Positions 39,801-52,463 are shown, counted from the first letter of the stretch. The stretch is DNA of 64,000 bases from Viscum album (GCA_963277665.1 OY728133.1:389311962-389375961); one strand, 5' to 3'. A program made the numbers and translations. Notes: a model not told the origin generated them from the sequence alone.

Positions 39801-42800
39801 TTCGATATTTGGGTGTGTGAGTTGCTTCTTCATTTTATTATACTCAATAATAATATTTCTAAACCCTTTTATTATTATTATATTAGTATAGTTAGTTATA
39901 ATAATAAACTTAGAAATTAGTAATACTCTATTGAATTTCATTGGGAATGAAACTATAACCAATAATATGAAATAAGAATTTCAAAATTCCATGATATTAT
40001 TTATTATCACAATAATAGTTGAATAAAACTTATAAATACAATATAATTTAATTAAATAAAATTTAAAAAATCCAAAGTGACAATATTATAAAAAAATAAT
40101 TAAAAATACTATGGGGGATAATCTCTATTGATTAAAAAGAATAATAAAATTTTATGTAATTGAAAAAAATACCATTTTCATTATTTTACACATTTTAAAA
40201 GAAAATAAAATCATTACAAGTCAATTATATAGATAATAAATATAATATTTGAATTAGAGTTGGGTTTCCATTTTATTATTATTAGAGCTATTCATTATAT
40301 GACCGCCGGGGTAAAGTTTTTTTCAATGAATGAAATCAATAATATGATTAATCACATATTTTTTATTTGAATAATTATATAAAATATAATATTATCCATT
40401 ATATTTAAATGTTTAAAATAATTCATTCTAAATTTACTTCATTAAATAATAAACTCTTCATTTAATGGTTAAATAATAGTCCTCATCATATATTTTTTAA
40501 TATGTTTAATGAATTTATTTAATTATTATATTTTATATAATTTGATAGTTTTATTCATAAAATAGATTTTAAATTTTTGAATCCTAAAGCTAAACATTAG
40601 GAAAGGTATAATTATTTTTTTAGTAAATAATGAAATTAAATAAGGAATAGGGAAATGAAATTATACAAGATATATATGTGATAAGAATAACATTCAAACA
40701 CCTGTTCTACTCATAGTTTTTTGTGGTTAAAATAGATTCTTTGAGATACAGACTCTGTATTATCACCTTTTCATCAATTTTTTGGAAATTGTTTCAAGGA
40801 TACAATAATTCCATATAGGATCTTATTTTATCTCCACCTATCACATTGGTGATTTTTATTACAAAATATCATAGGGATATTATAAGGTTTCTTAACACAG
40901 ATGAATGTGGGCCATTTATAGATTAGCTAAAGTAGATTATACATATATCCCTCTCTCATATTGATATCATGTCAAAGGATAATGGGTTTGGAGTAATTAT
41001 TATTCATAAGGATTTATGATTAACACTTATGGATATTGTGTTAATGGTGACATGGAGGGGGAGGTGGAAGTATTGAAAAACCAATCAAGATATCTTTTTT
41101 TTACTTTTTTAGTAGTGTTTGGTCCAATTTATCCTTACCTTGCTGAAGAAAATTCATTAGTCCTTGGAATTTTTCTTTCATTATTAAAGTAATTATTCCT
41201 TATTTTATTAGTATTGAATCATATTTGGTTATTATAAGCCTCAGTAACTGTTCCTTGTTACCATGGATGATATATTATAACATCTACTATTGCCTAAGTC
41301 TTTTCACTTAGTGTCCCATGTACCATCATACAATGAGATAGGGCAAAAACATTTTTTATCTTTCCTCCTTAGGTGGATAATTTAATAGGTTTAAAGTAAT
41401 TAGTTCTAGTGGATCAATCCTAGATACTTTATATCATTTTTCTATATAGGCTCTCTCAACAATCATTTTTTAGACCTCCTTGAATCTTTTTATAAGTTTT
41501 CCTTTCCACTTAATAAAAATTATATCTGATGATGATCTGATAAGAATAGTGTATTTGATGAATTAATTAAGTTATATCATATAATAATATAATATATAAT
41601 TAATAATATGATTAATATTCTAAAAACAAGTATAATATTAGTGATTTTCTAAGAAAATGAAAAAAATAAAATTCACTTAAATTAAGAAATGCTTTTATCA
41701 AGTGCTTTGGGAAATTTTTTAATATTTATTAATAAAAAATGAGTAATATATATTGAAAATATAGTTATAAAAATAAAAACTAAATTTCACATGACATAAT
41801 GAGTATATATTTACTTACACAGTGTTAAAAAGAAAAAAAACTAAGATTTAGTTATTTGTGCAACACAATAAATGATAGAGATGAAGACCCAAGCTCTTTT
41901 GTCATGCGTTAAATAAAAAAATAATGAATAAATAAGGTTAATAATCAAATATATATATAATTTTTTTTATCTATGTGATGATATTTATTTTATGACTTGA
42001 ATTCTATCAATATATTTTCAAGAAGAAATGCAAGATCACTATTAAAAACTATAATAAGTGATTAGTTTCTCCTCCTCTATCAAAATATAAATATAAACAA
42101 TTAATTTATAAATTTATATTTATTCTTATAAAAAAATTTATTTATTTTTGATACCTATATCTATAAAAACAATTTATCATCCCTATTAATCCATCAAAGT
42201 AGTAGATGTTTCTGACCTAAATAAAGGCATGAGTTTCTTTTTCCCTCAATTAAATTGTGTTATGATTATTTATACTTATATAAGGTTGAAAAATATTTGG
42301 ATCATAATTTATTAGTAAAAATAAGTTTTAAATAATAATATTTCAGTCTCAAAAGTTGAAACATTTGACTAAAATTTTGTTATTCACAAATTTGAATTTT
42401 GTTTTGTCTTCTCTTATCTTTAATTCTTATTTAATTTCATTTTTTTCAAGTATGATACTTTTTTGGGTACTATATTTCACTTATTTATGTATTATTTTGT
42501 TTTATTTACCTTTAAATTTTGTTTAATTGGTATTTTAAATACTCTATTTGGTGTAAATAAATTGAAATATTCATATATCATTTTTAGTTTACAAAATTTC
42601 CAAAAAACAATTCAAATGATTCATTTTTTTCTTTTGAATTATCTACATTTCCATGACTGATAAATTACTCAATTTAAATTAACAATGTATTTTCATTGTT
42701 AAATATTTCCTCCAATTTTTTACTATTAACATGATTATAAATATATTTACCTACAAGTTCAACATTGTAAAAAAAAATTTCAAAACTAATAACTTTTGAA

Positions 42801-43440
42801 TAACAGAATCCTTGAATCCAAATTTTTTACAATAATAGAAATTAAAAAGATGTAAAATGAATATATAGACTTCATTAAAGTGGAAAATCAATAGAATATA
42901 GAACATCTATCCCCTAAACAATATAACTTTTATTATATCAAGTTCCATAAATATGGAATTATAAACTACTATGATAGTGAAAGTACAGTAATCTCAAGCA
43001 TCATATTATTTAAATTTTTAATCAAAACTCAAATATAATATTTTGTGAATTAAAATTATTATATGGATATGAATATTAATTATTATGATAATTTTTAAAA
43101 ATAATACTACATATCAATATTTTTATAAAGGATATTATTCATGGAAGAATGTTAGAAGTAATTTAAGGGGTTCTCTAATATTAATGTTTATATTAGTATA
43201 AATTATATGAAATTTTATCTATAGATATTCTTGATGATTATATTATCAATTAGTGGATTTATTTAATGAAAATAGACATTTATTTCATTTTATACTCAGT
43301 GAGGAACAAATGAACCCCTATATTTATTTTCCTTACTTGATATTAACTTATGTTTCACTAGGTTTTATATTATTATTCAGTATGAAATATTCTATATACC
43401 AATGTTAGGTTTAGAGTTTACATATATTTTATATATAGAT
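36801..43440. other. Very AT-rich desert, nothing firmly recognised
   Basis: Dense A/T runs over ~6.6 kb. Scattered frames of 65-81 codons (for example 39675-39920, 42463-42660) have no motif. The AT-richness alone explains most of them. The isolated GC cluster GACCGCCGGGGTAAAG (40301-40316) is odd but has no interpretation. Confidence 0.45.
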
Positions 43441-43990
43441 GGGTGTGCCCCAAATTTTATATCCCTCAAATGATATAAGTATATATTTTATTCTCAAGAT
43501 AAATTATATTTTGAGATTGTGTGTTTATAGTTTTCTCATTATGATAAGAAGTCATGGTTGATGTTTTTGATGCATCCACCCCTAAAATTATTGATCACCC
43601 ATCCTTTGAGGAAGGAAATAGATCATTATGTTTTATTGGGACATAAATTGAAAATAGTAGAGAAAGGTAGGATGAATAATATCATCAAGAGATTATTTTA
43701 TAGTTTGGGACTCTCTAATATATTTAATATAGATTTATAAAATCCTTCTCAATAACAATACCAGTTAATTACATCAATTTCCACCTTAATAGAGTAAAAA
43801 ACATAATAAAATGGATTGATTATTAATTATTTATTTTTGTTATGATGTAAAAAAGTAAATTAACTCATTCTTTGGCCATATAGTCTCTCATATTTATCCC
43901 ATATGTGGTAGTTGTTCTATATTTAGAATTTTTATTTAAAGACACTATATAGCTTATCATCATCAAGGAATTTGAAAGATTACACAACAG
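43441..43990. other. Unassigned DNA before tandem arrays
   Basis: Contains a 60-codon plus frame (43558-43740, KEIDHYVLLGHKLKIVEKGR) with no recognised family. No other structure. Confidence 0.3.
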
Positions 43991-44341
43991 TTTAAAGCTA
44001 TATGGGAATGTATAAAGGACATGCCATTGTTTTAAGCTAGATGGGAAGGCGTAAAGGCCATTCCACTATTTAAATCTATATATTAGGGAATGAAGGTTAT
44101 ATTTTGGTTTAATACTAGATGGTAAGGTAGGAAGGTTACACTATAGTTTAAATCCATATTAAATGGCATTTATTTTTCACCATAGTTTGAATCTAGATAG
44201 AAGGTCATTAAGGTTACATTAAAATTTAAAGACAAATAAGAAGGCATAAGGATTATTTTTTAGTTAAAATATAGATGGAAATATATAAATGTTTTGCAAC
44301 AGTTTAAATCAAGATGAGAATTTATAATTGTTCATGTGAAT
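43991..44341 (+). repeat. 39-bp tandem array, nine copies
   Basis: Units begin TTTAAATCTAGATGG-like at 43991, 44030, 44069, 44108, 44147, 44186, 44225, 44264 and 44303, an almost perfect 39-bp register despite heavy sequence divergence. Typical unit parts are TTTAA, CTAGATGG, AAGG and GGTTACA. No open reading frame runs through it. Confidence 0.8.
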
Positions 44342-44604
44342 TCACCACACACGTGGATCTTAATATGTTTACTCTTCTTTAGTATAATTTTCCATTTAAA
44401 TCAAAAAAAACTTATATATTATTATTACATACATAGATAATGGTATATTGCACCATAAATAGATGAATTTTCATTTGACTTGTAACTATCAAACATGTTT
44501 ACACTCTTCATGTAGATGTATTAGGGTTTGTCATCTTTTCACTAATAGAATTTTCCATTATGAAGTCATTAAAAAAATATAAAATGGGGAGGTATCCTTT
44601 TTTT

Positions 44605-44845
44605 GGGACACTTAATGATGAAGTTAGGATTTATTTTTGTATTATTTAGGAAGGTAGAGGGGTTGAAGCTGGAATTTCATGCCATCTAAGAAGGGGAAAT
44701 GGTTTATGCTAGATTTTCATTACATACATTAAATATAAGGGTTTACATTTAAGTTTTGTTTTATTTAGAATGGTTAAGGGATTATACTATTATTTTGGGA
44801 CATTTAAGATGGCGAAGGGTTATGATTGAGTTAAGTATCTTCCAA
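44605..44845 (+). repeat. Second ~39-bp tandem array, about six copies
   Basis: Units with TTTAAGATGGCGAAGGG-like starts at about 44611, 44645, 44685, 44725, 44764 and 44803. It resembles the first array in the TTTAA...ATGG...AAGG skeleton, so both may descend from one array. Confidence 0.6.
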
Positions 44846-44939
44846 TAAGATGAAGGCTCATATAAAGAGGGAAAAGTTAACTAAGTTTTAGGATTGAACC
44901 ATTAAAATTACTCTTTTATATACATATAATGTGGATAAA

Positions 44940-45320
44940 AATCCATTTAATTTAGGTTCATAGTTTGAATATGTGTAATAGATCATGAAACTAATCCATG
45001 ATAAACAAGTCTTGTAATTTCATGTTGAGCATGATGGCATAACATGTAGTTTAAATATATGTGAGAGAATAATGAAACTAATCCTTGATAACGAGTCATA
45101 CATTTTAAATCCATTTAGGATTTCATGCTATAAAATTTAATGTTTTATGAAAAGTAAAATTATCAAATAGTTTTAGGTCATATGATAAGGACCACTCTAT
45201 ACCATTTAAGGTCAATTGGGATGTGCCTTATAATATCTTATGGTTATGTATCATGGACCATTATATATTATAGTTTCAGGTCATACAATGAGAGCCATTT
45301 TGTATGGTACATATGTAAGG
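44940..45320 (+). repeat. Two ~90-bp direct duplications
   Basis: TAGTTTGAATATGTGTAATA with GAAACTAATCCATGATAA (from 44959) repeats at 45048. AGTTTTAGGTCATATGATAA (from 45171) repeats as AGTTTCAGGTCATACAATGA (from 45264). Periods are 89 and 93 bp. Confidence 0.6.
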
Positions 45321-46474
45321 GTATCCCTTGAAATCACCCATTCCAATAGAATATGAGAAAAAAAGATGATAACCATCTGATATATAATAAAATAATCCCT
45401 TAAAAGAACCCATTCCCATTGAAGATGGGGAAATGGTTGGGAAATGGTTAAAATGTTTACAAGTCCAACTTATTTCATTTATAAATCTATATAAGGTGTG
45501 GATAAATAGTATTTAGGTAATAATTACACTAAATAAACCTATAATCAAAATACCATTAATGCACTGAGTGATGATTAGGACATCCACTAAGAATGTTACC
45601 TGAAAATGAGTAGATGGTAGATGAATTTGAAATGTTTAGAATTCCAATAATGAAGGTATCCCAAAATAAGTTATTAAATCATAAAAATTATATTTTATAG
45701 AGATTAAATTGATACATATATAACAACCTAGAACCCACACTCCCAGATCCGGTGATGAAATCGTAAACTTTACATTTTTGGCTTTGATTTCTATAATTGT
45801 AACCCAATAGTTTTTTATATACAAACCTTAAAACATCCAAAGAAAAAATTTGACCACTTAAATTCGCAAGTAACTTTTAGGTTTAGTGTTTTATAGGATT
45901 AGTAACAACTCCTACATAAAAAATTTCCATGTATTTAATGATAATTTCTACCACTTAACTTCGCTGTTCTTATTTCACATTTAGTCATCCTCATCATATA
46001 TATGAAATAAATTCTAGAAATAATATATTCACCCTCATCCTTTATAACATGGGGAAAAGGAAACATAATAAGGGTGAGGTAAAATGATCAGTAAGGTAAA
46101 GATTAATAATTAATATATTAATTTCATCAGTGAGCATAACAAGAGAATAAGGGTATGATGAAATAATCAAAGTTCATTATTATATCATAAGAATATTCAT
46201 ACCCATCAGTACATGGATCATCAAAAATTAAAAAATGGAGTAAGGGTTTAACAATGGAAAGAGTCAAAAGAATAAATAATCATGAGAAATTTGATACTGG
46301 TCTTAATAAAAAACATAATAAACCCATATAAATCATAAATAAAACATATTGGTATATTGGAACATCATCTTTATATAACACATACAGAACCCTTACCATT
46401 AGAATTACCATATAGTCGACTTATAATATAATTATCTAGATAAAAAATTTATTGCTTGATGCATTGGATCACAA

Positions 46475-46490
46475 TATGGGTGCACCCATA
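46475..46490. repeat. 16-bp perfect palindrome in LTR-4
   Basis: TATGGGTGCACCCATA. It lies close to GATGCATTGG, in the region where the other LTRs carry their paired palindromes. Confidence 0.6.
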
Positions 46491-48262
46491 ATATAATCTA
46501 TATAGATATTACCCAATTTTATCTAGGTGAACCCATCATATATAATTTCCAAGAACCACTACATTAATAAAGTACATAGATCTTTGATTTCATCATAGAA
46601 CTCCTAAAAAATTGAATTTCACTTTATAACTTGATTATACCATGAAAAATAAATGGTTCTCATGCCAATATCTTGTAAATATGATTTTAACATGGAAAGG
46701 AAATGGATTCTATAATAATCTCTTTGAAACATGATGAACCTGTGGAAGAAAAATAGGTTTCATAAAAATCTATTTGAAACGATCTTATTCCATCTTGATA
46801 AAGAATTAGGATGGTACAAATACCAAATATCTCTATCGAATGATAAGTAAAAAAAAGGATTTTTGATCTTATTGAATTAAATATCATTAAAATATCAATA
46901 AAAACATTCTTGAGAAAAATAATGTTTTCATTTCTTAAATCACTTTTTAAAATATAAAACATTTTGAAAATACTTTTTCTTGAAAATTATTTCTAAAAAC
47001 ATTTTAATTAAAAAGAACCTCATAAAATTGAAAATGGTGCTTAAAATAAATGATGGTCATGGCGGAGGGTAATTTCATAGATTATATAAAATAAAATTAC
47101 TTTTTATATTTAAAAAGTTATAAAAGTACCTTATTTGAAAAATGATAATAAGATTCCATTTATAATTTTGATAAAATCAAAAATGGGAATTACTTTAAAA
47201 ATTACAGATGATTATTTTGAATTTTTTTTAAAGAGTAAATATGGGTGAAAATTAAATTGATAAATCATTTTGAAAAGGGTGAAAATATTTTTAAAATAAA
47301 CTTTAGAAAACATGGTTTTTAAAGGAAACATATTCTCAGTCGAAAAGAGAAATGATGTTGGATTTTATTAAAAACACTTTCTCGATAATTCTGAGTACAA
47401 AAGAGTCAAAAAAGTCACTATTACTTTTAGATATAATAAAAAAAATATAATATAATAATATTATTGTGTTTATTGAGAGATATATCATAATATCCCATCA
47501 TTGGAAGCATAATCATAACCAATACTGATAAAAGGATAAGATTGTAACATAAAACTCTTACCAATTTGGTGTATTTGAATCATAAGACAAATGAAAGTAT
47601 AATAAAATAAAAAATAATATACCATAAGAATAAATAAATTCATGATATTAAATTTAAAAGTGTATGTATATAAACCTCAAAAAATAAGATAGGTGCATAA
47701 CACGACATAAGTGTCAAATTAGGAAAACTTTGAAAAAAATCTATTACCTCTTTGGTAACTTTGAAACTGTAAATCACATGGAAGGGAGATCATAAAATGG
47801 ATATTTAAATCAAAATAAATTTAATTAAAATAATCATAAAATACATTCATCTATAGTATATACACAACACAACAAAAATAAATGGTGAATATGGAATATA
47901 TCTTATAGAAATAAAAGTGAGGTGATAAAACCCTTACCTCGTGTTCAGTTTTTCGCTCTTATTATTTATCATCATGAATATTAAAATTATGATAATTATT
48001 TAGTTTCTTGAGAAACTTTTTCCAAGTTATTATTACCTTTATTTCACTTATTAACATGTTGTATACAATTAATTAATCTATAACATTTATGTCGGATTTT
48101 TTGACGATATTTGACATGTGTGTCAAACACCACTTGGGTGGGAAGATTATAGTCAAAGTGGTAATTATTTAAAAATATAATGAAAAATAAACATGAAATA
48201 ATTATCATATTTATAAATAAATTATAATTTTGAAACCCATCGTGAATTATGGTTATGAAAAA

Positions 48263-48330
48263 TGAACTAACTCTACGATCATAGAGATAGAGTCCATATG
48301 TACGCATGAGTAACATTTCTATTTTTTAAT
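48263..48330 (-). repeat. Leader hairpin, distal copy of LTR-4
   Basis: Inner arms TAC-ga-TCAT and ATGA-GTA (near 48274-48312) enclose AGAGATAGAGTCCATATGTA, the decayed family core. Outer A-rich and T-rich arms flank it. Confidence 0.45.
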
Positions 48331-48447
48331 AATCATTATGGAAATATGTTTAGTAATATTTTATATTTATATAATTATAATAATATCATATATACCATAT
48401 TATTTAATTATATATACTTATATATATCATTCTTGTGATGTGGTGAT

Positions 48448-48516
48448 GAAAAAGGAATCACATCGCTTCGACGATGTTGTAGTCCACATATCCACGAATG
48501 AAACGATCATTTTTTC
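48448..48516 (-). repeat. Leader hairpin, middle copy of LTR-4
   Basis: Arms ATCG-c-TTCG and CGAA...CGAT, with outer TGAAAAA (48446-48452) against TTTTTTCA (48510-48517). Core decayed to GATGTTGTAGTCCACATATC. Confidence 0.45.
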
Positions 48517-48604
48517 AGTGAGTGAAAATTAAAAGGAAAAATGATATATTTTATTTCTTTAATGATAATTATTTCATTAATATCATAAATATGTCACGAA
48601 TATC

Positions 48605-48622
48605 ATATATATATATATATAT
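48605..48622. repeat. (AT)9 microsatellite
   Basis: Uninterrupted AT dinucleotide run between two LTR-4 hairpins. Confidence 0.9.
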
Positions 48623-48667
48623 TATATTTACCATTATTACCTTCCATGTAACACGTTAATAAAAAAT

Positions 48668-48715
48668 GAATCACATCACTTCGTGGGGAGATAGTCTTCC
48701 ATAAACATGAGTGGA
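48668..48715 (-). repeat. Leader hairpin, proximal copy of LTR-4
   Basis: Arms CACTTCGTG and CATGAGTG, with core GGGGAGATAGTCTTCCATAA. Confidence 0.45.
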
Positions 48716-48735
48716 GTTATTGTATCACCTATGGT

Positions 48736-49089
48736 ATGGAATGTAAAAGTATATATATTATTTTTGAAACCCACCATGTGTGCATTAAAAAATCTACATG
48801 GGAAGAAATACCTAAATATGGGTATTATTTTCCTCCACAATACAAAGGAAGGAGAATGTGGAAAAAATTCATGAATCTAATGAATCACCATGGAAAACAT
48901 GATTGTGAGACCTTTGGAATGTCATACGCAACACATGAACTACTTAAGATCCCAAAAAATCCCTTTTACAATCCTCCTTGGTTTCATAAAGGATTACAAG
49001 GAACTTCCTGGTCACATGGTGATAGCCAGATGAGGTATCTCAAGTTACGTAATTTTTCATCTTATGAGCCCCTAAAAAACCATCAATAA
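48736..49089 (+). CDS. Unidentified 117-codon open frame at LTR-4 breakpoint
   Basis: Starts ATG at 48736 and stays open to TAA at 49087-49089. The translation is rich in Lys, His, Trp, Tyr and Asn (KYGYYFPPQYKGRRMWKKF, then SYATHELLKIPKNPFYNPPW). No signal peptide, membrane segment or zinc motif. It begins within the LTR-4 edge, so at least its first codons are transposon DNA. It is long for this composition, but I do not recognise it. It may be a chance frame or a fragment of the unknown element that replaces the LTR-4 U3. Confidence 0.3.
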   Translation: MECKSIYIIFETHHVCIKKSTWEEIPKYGYYFPPQYKGRRMWKKFMNLMNHHGKHDCETFGMSYATHELLKIPKNPFYNPPWFHKGLQGTSWSHGDSQMRYLKLRNFSSYEPLKNHQ

Positions 49090-49430
49090 ATCCTTGTAAA
49101 ATAAATAAGAAATTATCCAAAAATTTCTAAGGATGTAACCCTCATCACGCGAAGGGTATCATATGATAATTCACACCATGAAAGGTGGTGTAGAATCATG
49201 GTGGCGAGGCCTATAAATCCCCCGCCCCAACATGAAAAAAATTATTCTTTGGATCCACACACAGACGCACCAAAGCATCAGAGTGGAATTCATAGAGAAT
49301 ACAATCTCATTATCGCAAGGTCTTCATCTAGGTAAAGATATGAAGAATGGACTAAGAGATCAAGAAGCAAGCATATGCACATCATGTGATCACTTAAGAT
49401 CACATAAATAACTTCTAGTGTGACGACCAG
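49090..49430 (+). promoter_or_regulatory. TATA-bearing promoter-like segment
   Basis: TATAAAT (49212-49218) is followed by CCCCCGCCCC, then a C-rich segment with CACACACAGACGCACC, and a donor-like ATCTAG|GTAAAG near 49328-49339. The arrangement resembles the U3-R of plant LTR retrotransposons on the plus strand. The reverse strand TTTATAGGCCTCGCCACC also vaguely resembles the LTR-B TATA region, so orientation is unsure. Confidence 0.35.
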
Positions 49431-49801
49431 ATCATGTGAAGGACATCCCGCATATCGAATGGGTCACCAAAAACCTAAACAAGCTAAAACACTAAACAAA
49501 TCTACCAACCATATGAATTAAAAGTTGGAATAAAATAATAAATGATAGGACACTCATTCAAAGAACATATATTCTACTAATCATATGATTAACATGACTC
49601 ATTGATGTCATATCACAGCACCATGAAAATTCATCAACATCAAAAGATGCTCCTTTGGAATACTATTTAGAACGTGAAACTCCCCTTGAGAATGTCAAAC
49701 AAAGTCACACAATTCCCCATGATCAAGACACCCAAGTCTCATGAATCCATATAATATCACCATCCATAACATAAAATTTCTTCTAGACATGTGTCCCAAA
49801 T

Positions 49802-50127
49802 CATATGGTGGCACCGGTGCATATCAACTGGGTCTTGGGATGGCATCGGGGCATGTCAACTAGATTTTGCGATGTTCTCTAGACAAGTCAGCTAGGTCAT
49901 GTGACACCCTCCAGATATGTCAACCTGGATCATGCGACACCCTCCAAGAATGTCATTCGATATCATGTGATGGAATTCAAGACAAGTCATCATGGTCTTG
50001 AGATGTACTCCTGATAAGTCATCCTTTTCCATGTGATAGCCCTTAGACATGCCATCCATATTATGTGATATCCCTCGAACAAGACAACTAGATCATGAAA
50101 TTGTATTTTTACATGTCTGAAATAAAA
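49802..50127 (+). repeat. 33-bp tandem array, ten copies
   Basis: Units start at 49802, 49835, 49868, 49898, 49931, 49964, 49997, 50030, 50062 and 50094. The consensus is near CATGTGATACCCTCCAGACA followed by AGTCAACTAGGTC. Unit length is 33 bp in six units and 30-32 bp in the others. Similar single units flank it near 49432 and 49769. No frame is open across it. Confidence 0.8.
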
Positions 50128-50284
50128 CCAGGAATGTCTAGACACCCTTTGATATATCATATAGAAAATCAAGAAAAGTCATGAAGATAATCAAGTAGGT
50201 CAGGTAGACAACCAGGCCAGGTAAAACAGGCATCTGAGGACATGATAACCTTGTCCAGTCAACTGACTAGGGCCACCTCAATGT

Positions 50285-51230
50285 TTAAGTCCTGATCAGT
50301 CGCATAATATGATATGTACTATATATTAGGACATCAAAAGAGTGTAATTCCCAATAAAATGAACTACAATAAATCTGATTCCTGTAATAACTAGGACACA
50401 CAAGACTCCTTCCTAATGACTGAGATCAAATAGGGAAACCTTAGTGTGTAACCCCTATTAAACAACATAATTTGATATGGACCATATACTAGGGAATCCT
50501 TAGAGTATAATACTTGATATATTGAATTATGATGACTCTGATTCTTATAATAACCAAGATACATAGGATGCCTTCCTAAGTCTTGAGCTCAAATGTGAAT
50601 CCACTTCGATGTAATTCCCCCCATGTCTCTGATATTTCAACCATCATGACCCAATCATTCCCATGGGATGATCACTCTACCTCATCCATCAATGGATTGG
50701 GGAACCAAATAAACAATGATAACAATGTTTCCAACCATATCGATGATATTTAGGATGCATTTCTATGGTTCGAGATCCATATTGAACACCAAATGGGGTT
50801 TCCAAGTACAGAAGTCATGCATCCATATACAGTGATATTGATTACATTATATCCCTTATTTCTCACACCGATCTTGGATCATGACTGATTAGAGATTCTC
50901 AATGGTTATATCATTCCCATCCCGAATCTACACCATCCAAGAAAACCGTAGCGCATAAGCCCTGATGAGTAGCATGATATGACAACCCCCATATAAGGGA
51001 ATCTAACTTAGGGCCAGTCCCAAGGGAATTTCTGAACTAAAATGAATTTTATTCCTACTATAAATAGGATATGTAGGATGTCTCGTCAAGGATTGAGTTC
51101 AAATACATGAAGCCTAAGTTCCCACATGTTTATAATTTTTTCATGAAGTTAAACTACATAGGTTTAACAAAATACATGTGATTTGATTCCTGATATAAAT
51201 AAGATATGTATGATTCCTCATATTGGATCA
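50285..51230 (+). repeat. Degenerate ~163-bp tandem array, five to six copies
   Basis: The anchor TAGGATGCCTTCCTAAG and variants recur at about 50408, 50571, 50759, 51081 and 51214 (gaps 163, 188, 322 or two units, 133). Neighbouring blocks TGATTCCTRTAATAA and ATAATATGATATG recur in phase. A single related unit is visible at 19.49-19.70 kb. Confidence 0.55.
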
Positions 51231-51299
51231 ATACAATCCTTAAGATATTTACCACTTCCCTTCTTGGTAAAAAATTCATATGTTCTTGGTGATACTACT

Positions 51300-51725
51300 T
51301 CAACATATAAGTATATACATGTTAGAGGAGATGAATTAAGAACCTCAGATACATATAGATGGAATCCCCAAAAGATTCACCTTCACATGTTAAAATAGAA
51401 TTAACCCATGGTTATTTTTTAGGGTAACCAGTCTTGTATATTGATTAGAAAGAGATTTATGAACATATCTTAAATCTATTAGAGAGTCTCAGAGTAGGAA
51501 ATAATTCCCCCCAAAAGTTTATGATTATCCCAACCTCTTATCCTATCGACCAATATGAGTTCCTAACTGTTATGGGGTCAAAAAACCCAATTGTCTACCT
51601 ACCTTTGGAAATAATGTTTTTACCTATTTATAGATGTGGGAACTGCTAGGAGATTCTATGGAAAATAAACAAAAACAATGAACCCAATAGGAATGATTGT
51701 GTATGAAATTTTCCCATACATAATC
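51300..51725. repeat. Dispersed repeat shared with 19.75-20.17 kb
   Basis: The second copy of the repeat described at 19490-20170, in the same orientation and also preceded by ~163-bp-type units. The two sites therefore share a longer element of unknown class. Confidence 0.55.
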
Positions 51726-52450
51726 AACCATATTGCCAAACTAAATGCATCCTAGTTGTATATTTCTTTATGAAACAAAAATGATGAAGTTGATGGGAAT
51801 TCAGTCAACCCTTGCATCTTATTCATAAGATAAAAGCTATAGACTTTACAGTTCTTATCATACCATTTTGTGTCTATCATGAGGGTTCTCCCTGAGTCAT
51901 GTCTTCTTTTTCTGACAAAATAAAAATTGATTACCCAACATGAATCTATCAAATTACAAGATGATTATTTTAAAATGCATTGGTCCATATGGTTCAATAA
52001 TTCTATACAGACATGGAAAACTCAGAATGAATCTCTCAAAAAAAAACGATTATGTGAGCATGGATTGGGCCATTTTTTTACATTCTATGAAAACATATAA
52101 AAACTAAAATGAATATCATGGATGATACAATGTAGTTGAGGTTCTTATGAAAAAAATTACATCCTTTCATTGACATGTTCGTGCATGAAGAATGGCCAGA
52201 AAAGGGATAAGAAGGGACAATTGTGTTACACATGAATATCTGATTGAGAACATGTCATTCCTATGATGATGAACTAATCGATGGCCCTTTTATTTTTTTT
52301 ATATCATGATTACAAATAATTCTCTTCCAAAATACACCCTGATATGACATGTCTTCATCTAGAGACCATTTTGGAAAATCAACCATGGATATAACCCATG
52401 AGGGCAATAGAGTGACCTCAACCTCCCAAAAATATTTAGCATAGGGTGGA
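51726..52450. other. Unassigned DNA, nothing recognised
   Basis: No motif or repeat I can support. The 66-codon minus frame at 51952-51752 has no recognisable feature. Confidence 0.4.
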
Positions 52451-52463
52451 AAATGGAATTGTC

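Larger units (their letters stand above)
45719..48780 (-). mobile_element. Partial LTR related to LTR-1 (LTR-4)
   Basis: The 3' end on the minus strand is CTAGGTTGTTATA, against a decayed primer-like ATGTATCAATTT. Shared landmarks are the CAGTAAGG / GGGTGAGGTAAAATGATC module (46065-46097), a donor-like GAG|GTAAGGG (47930-47940) and three leader hairpin modules (48263-48715). Upstream of the first hairpin the similarity stops: no donor 1 or TATA at the expected distance, so the U3 is replaced or truncated near 48780. Confidence 0.6.

Noticed and set aside
39675..39962. Overlapping 81- and 71-codon frames on opposite strands.
   Set aside because: No motif, low-complexity AT-rich composition. 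Might be an LTR fragment, but nothing confirms it.
40301..40316. Isolated GC-rich word GACCGCCGGGGTAAAG in an AT desert.
   Set aside because: No repeat, palindrome or known site. Too short to interpret.
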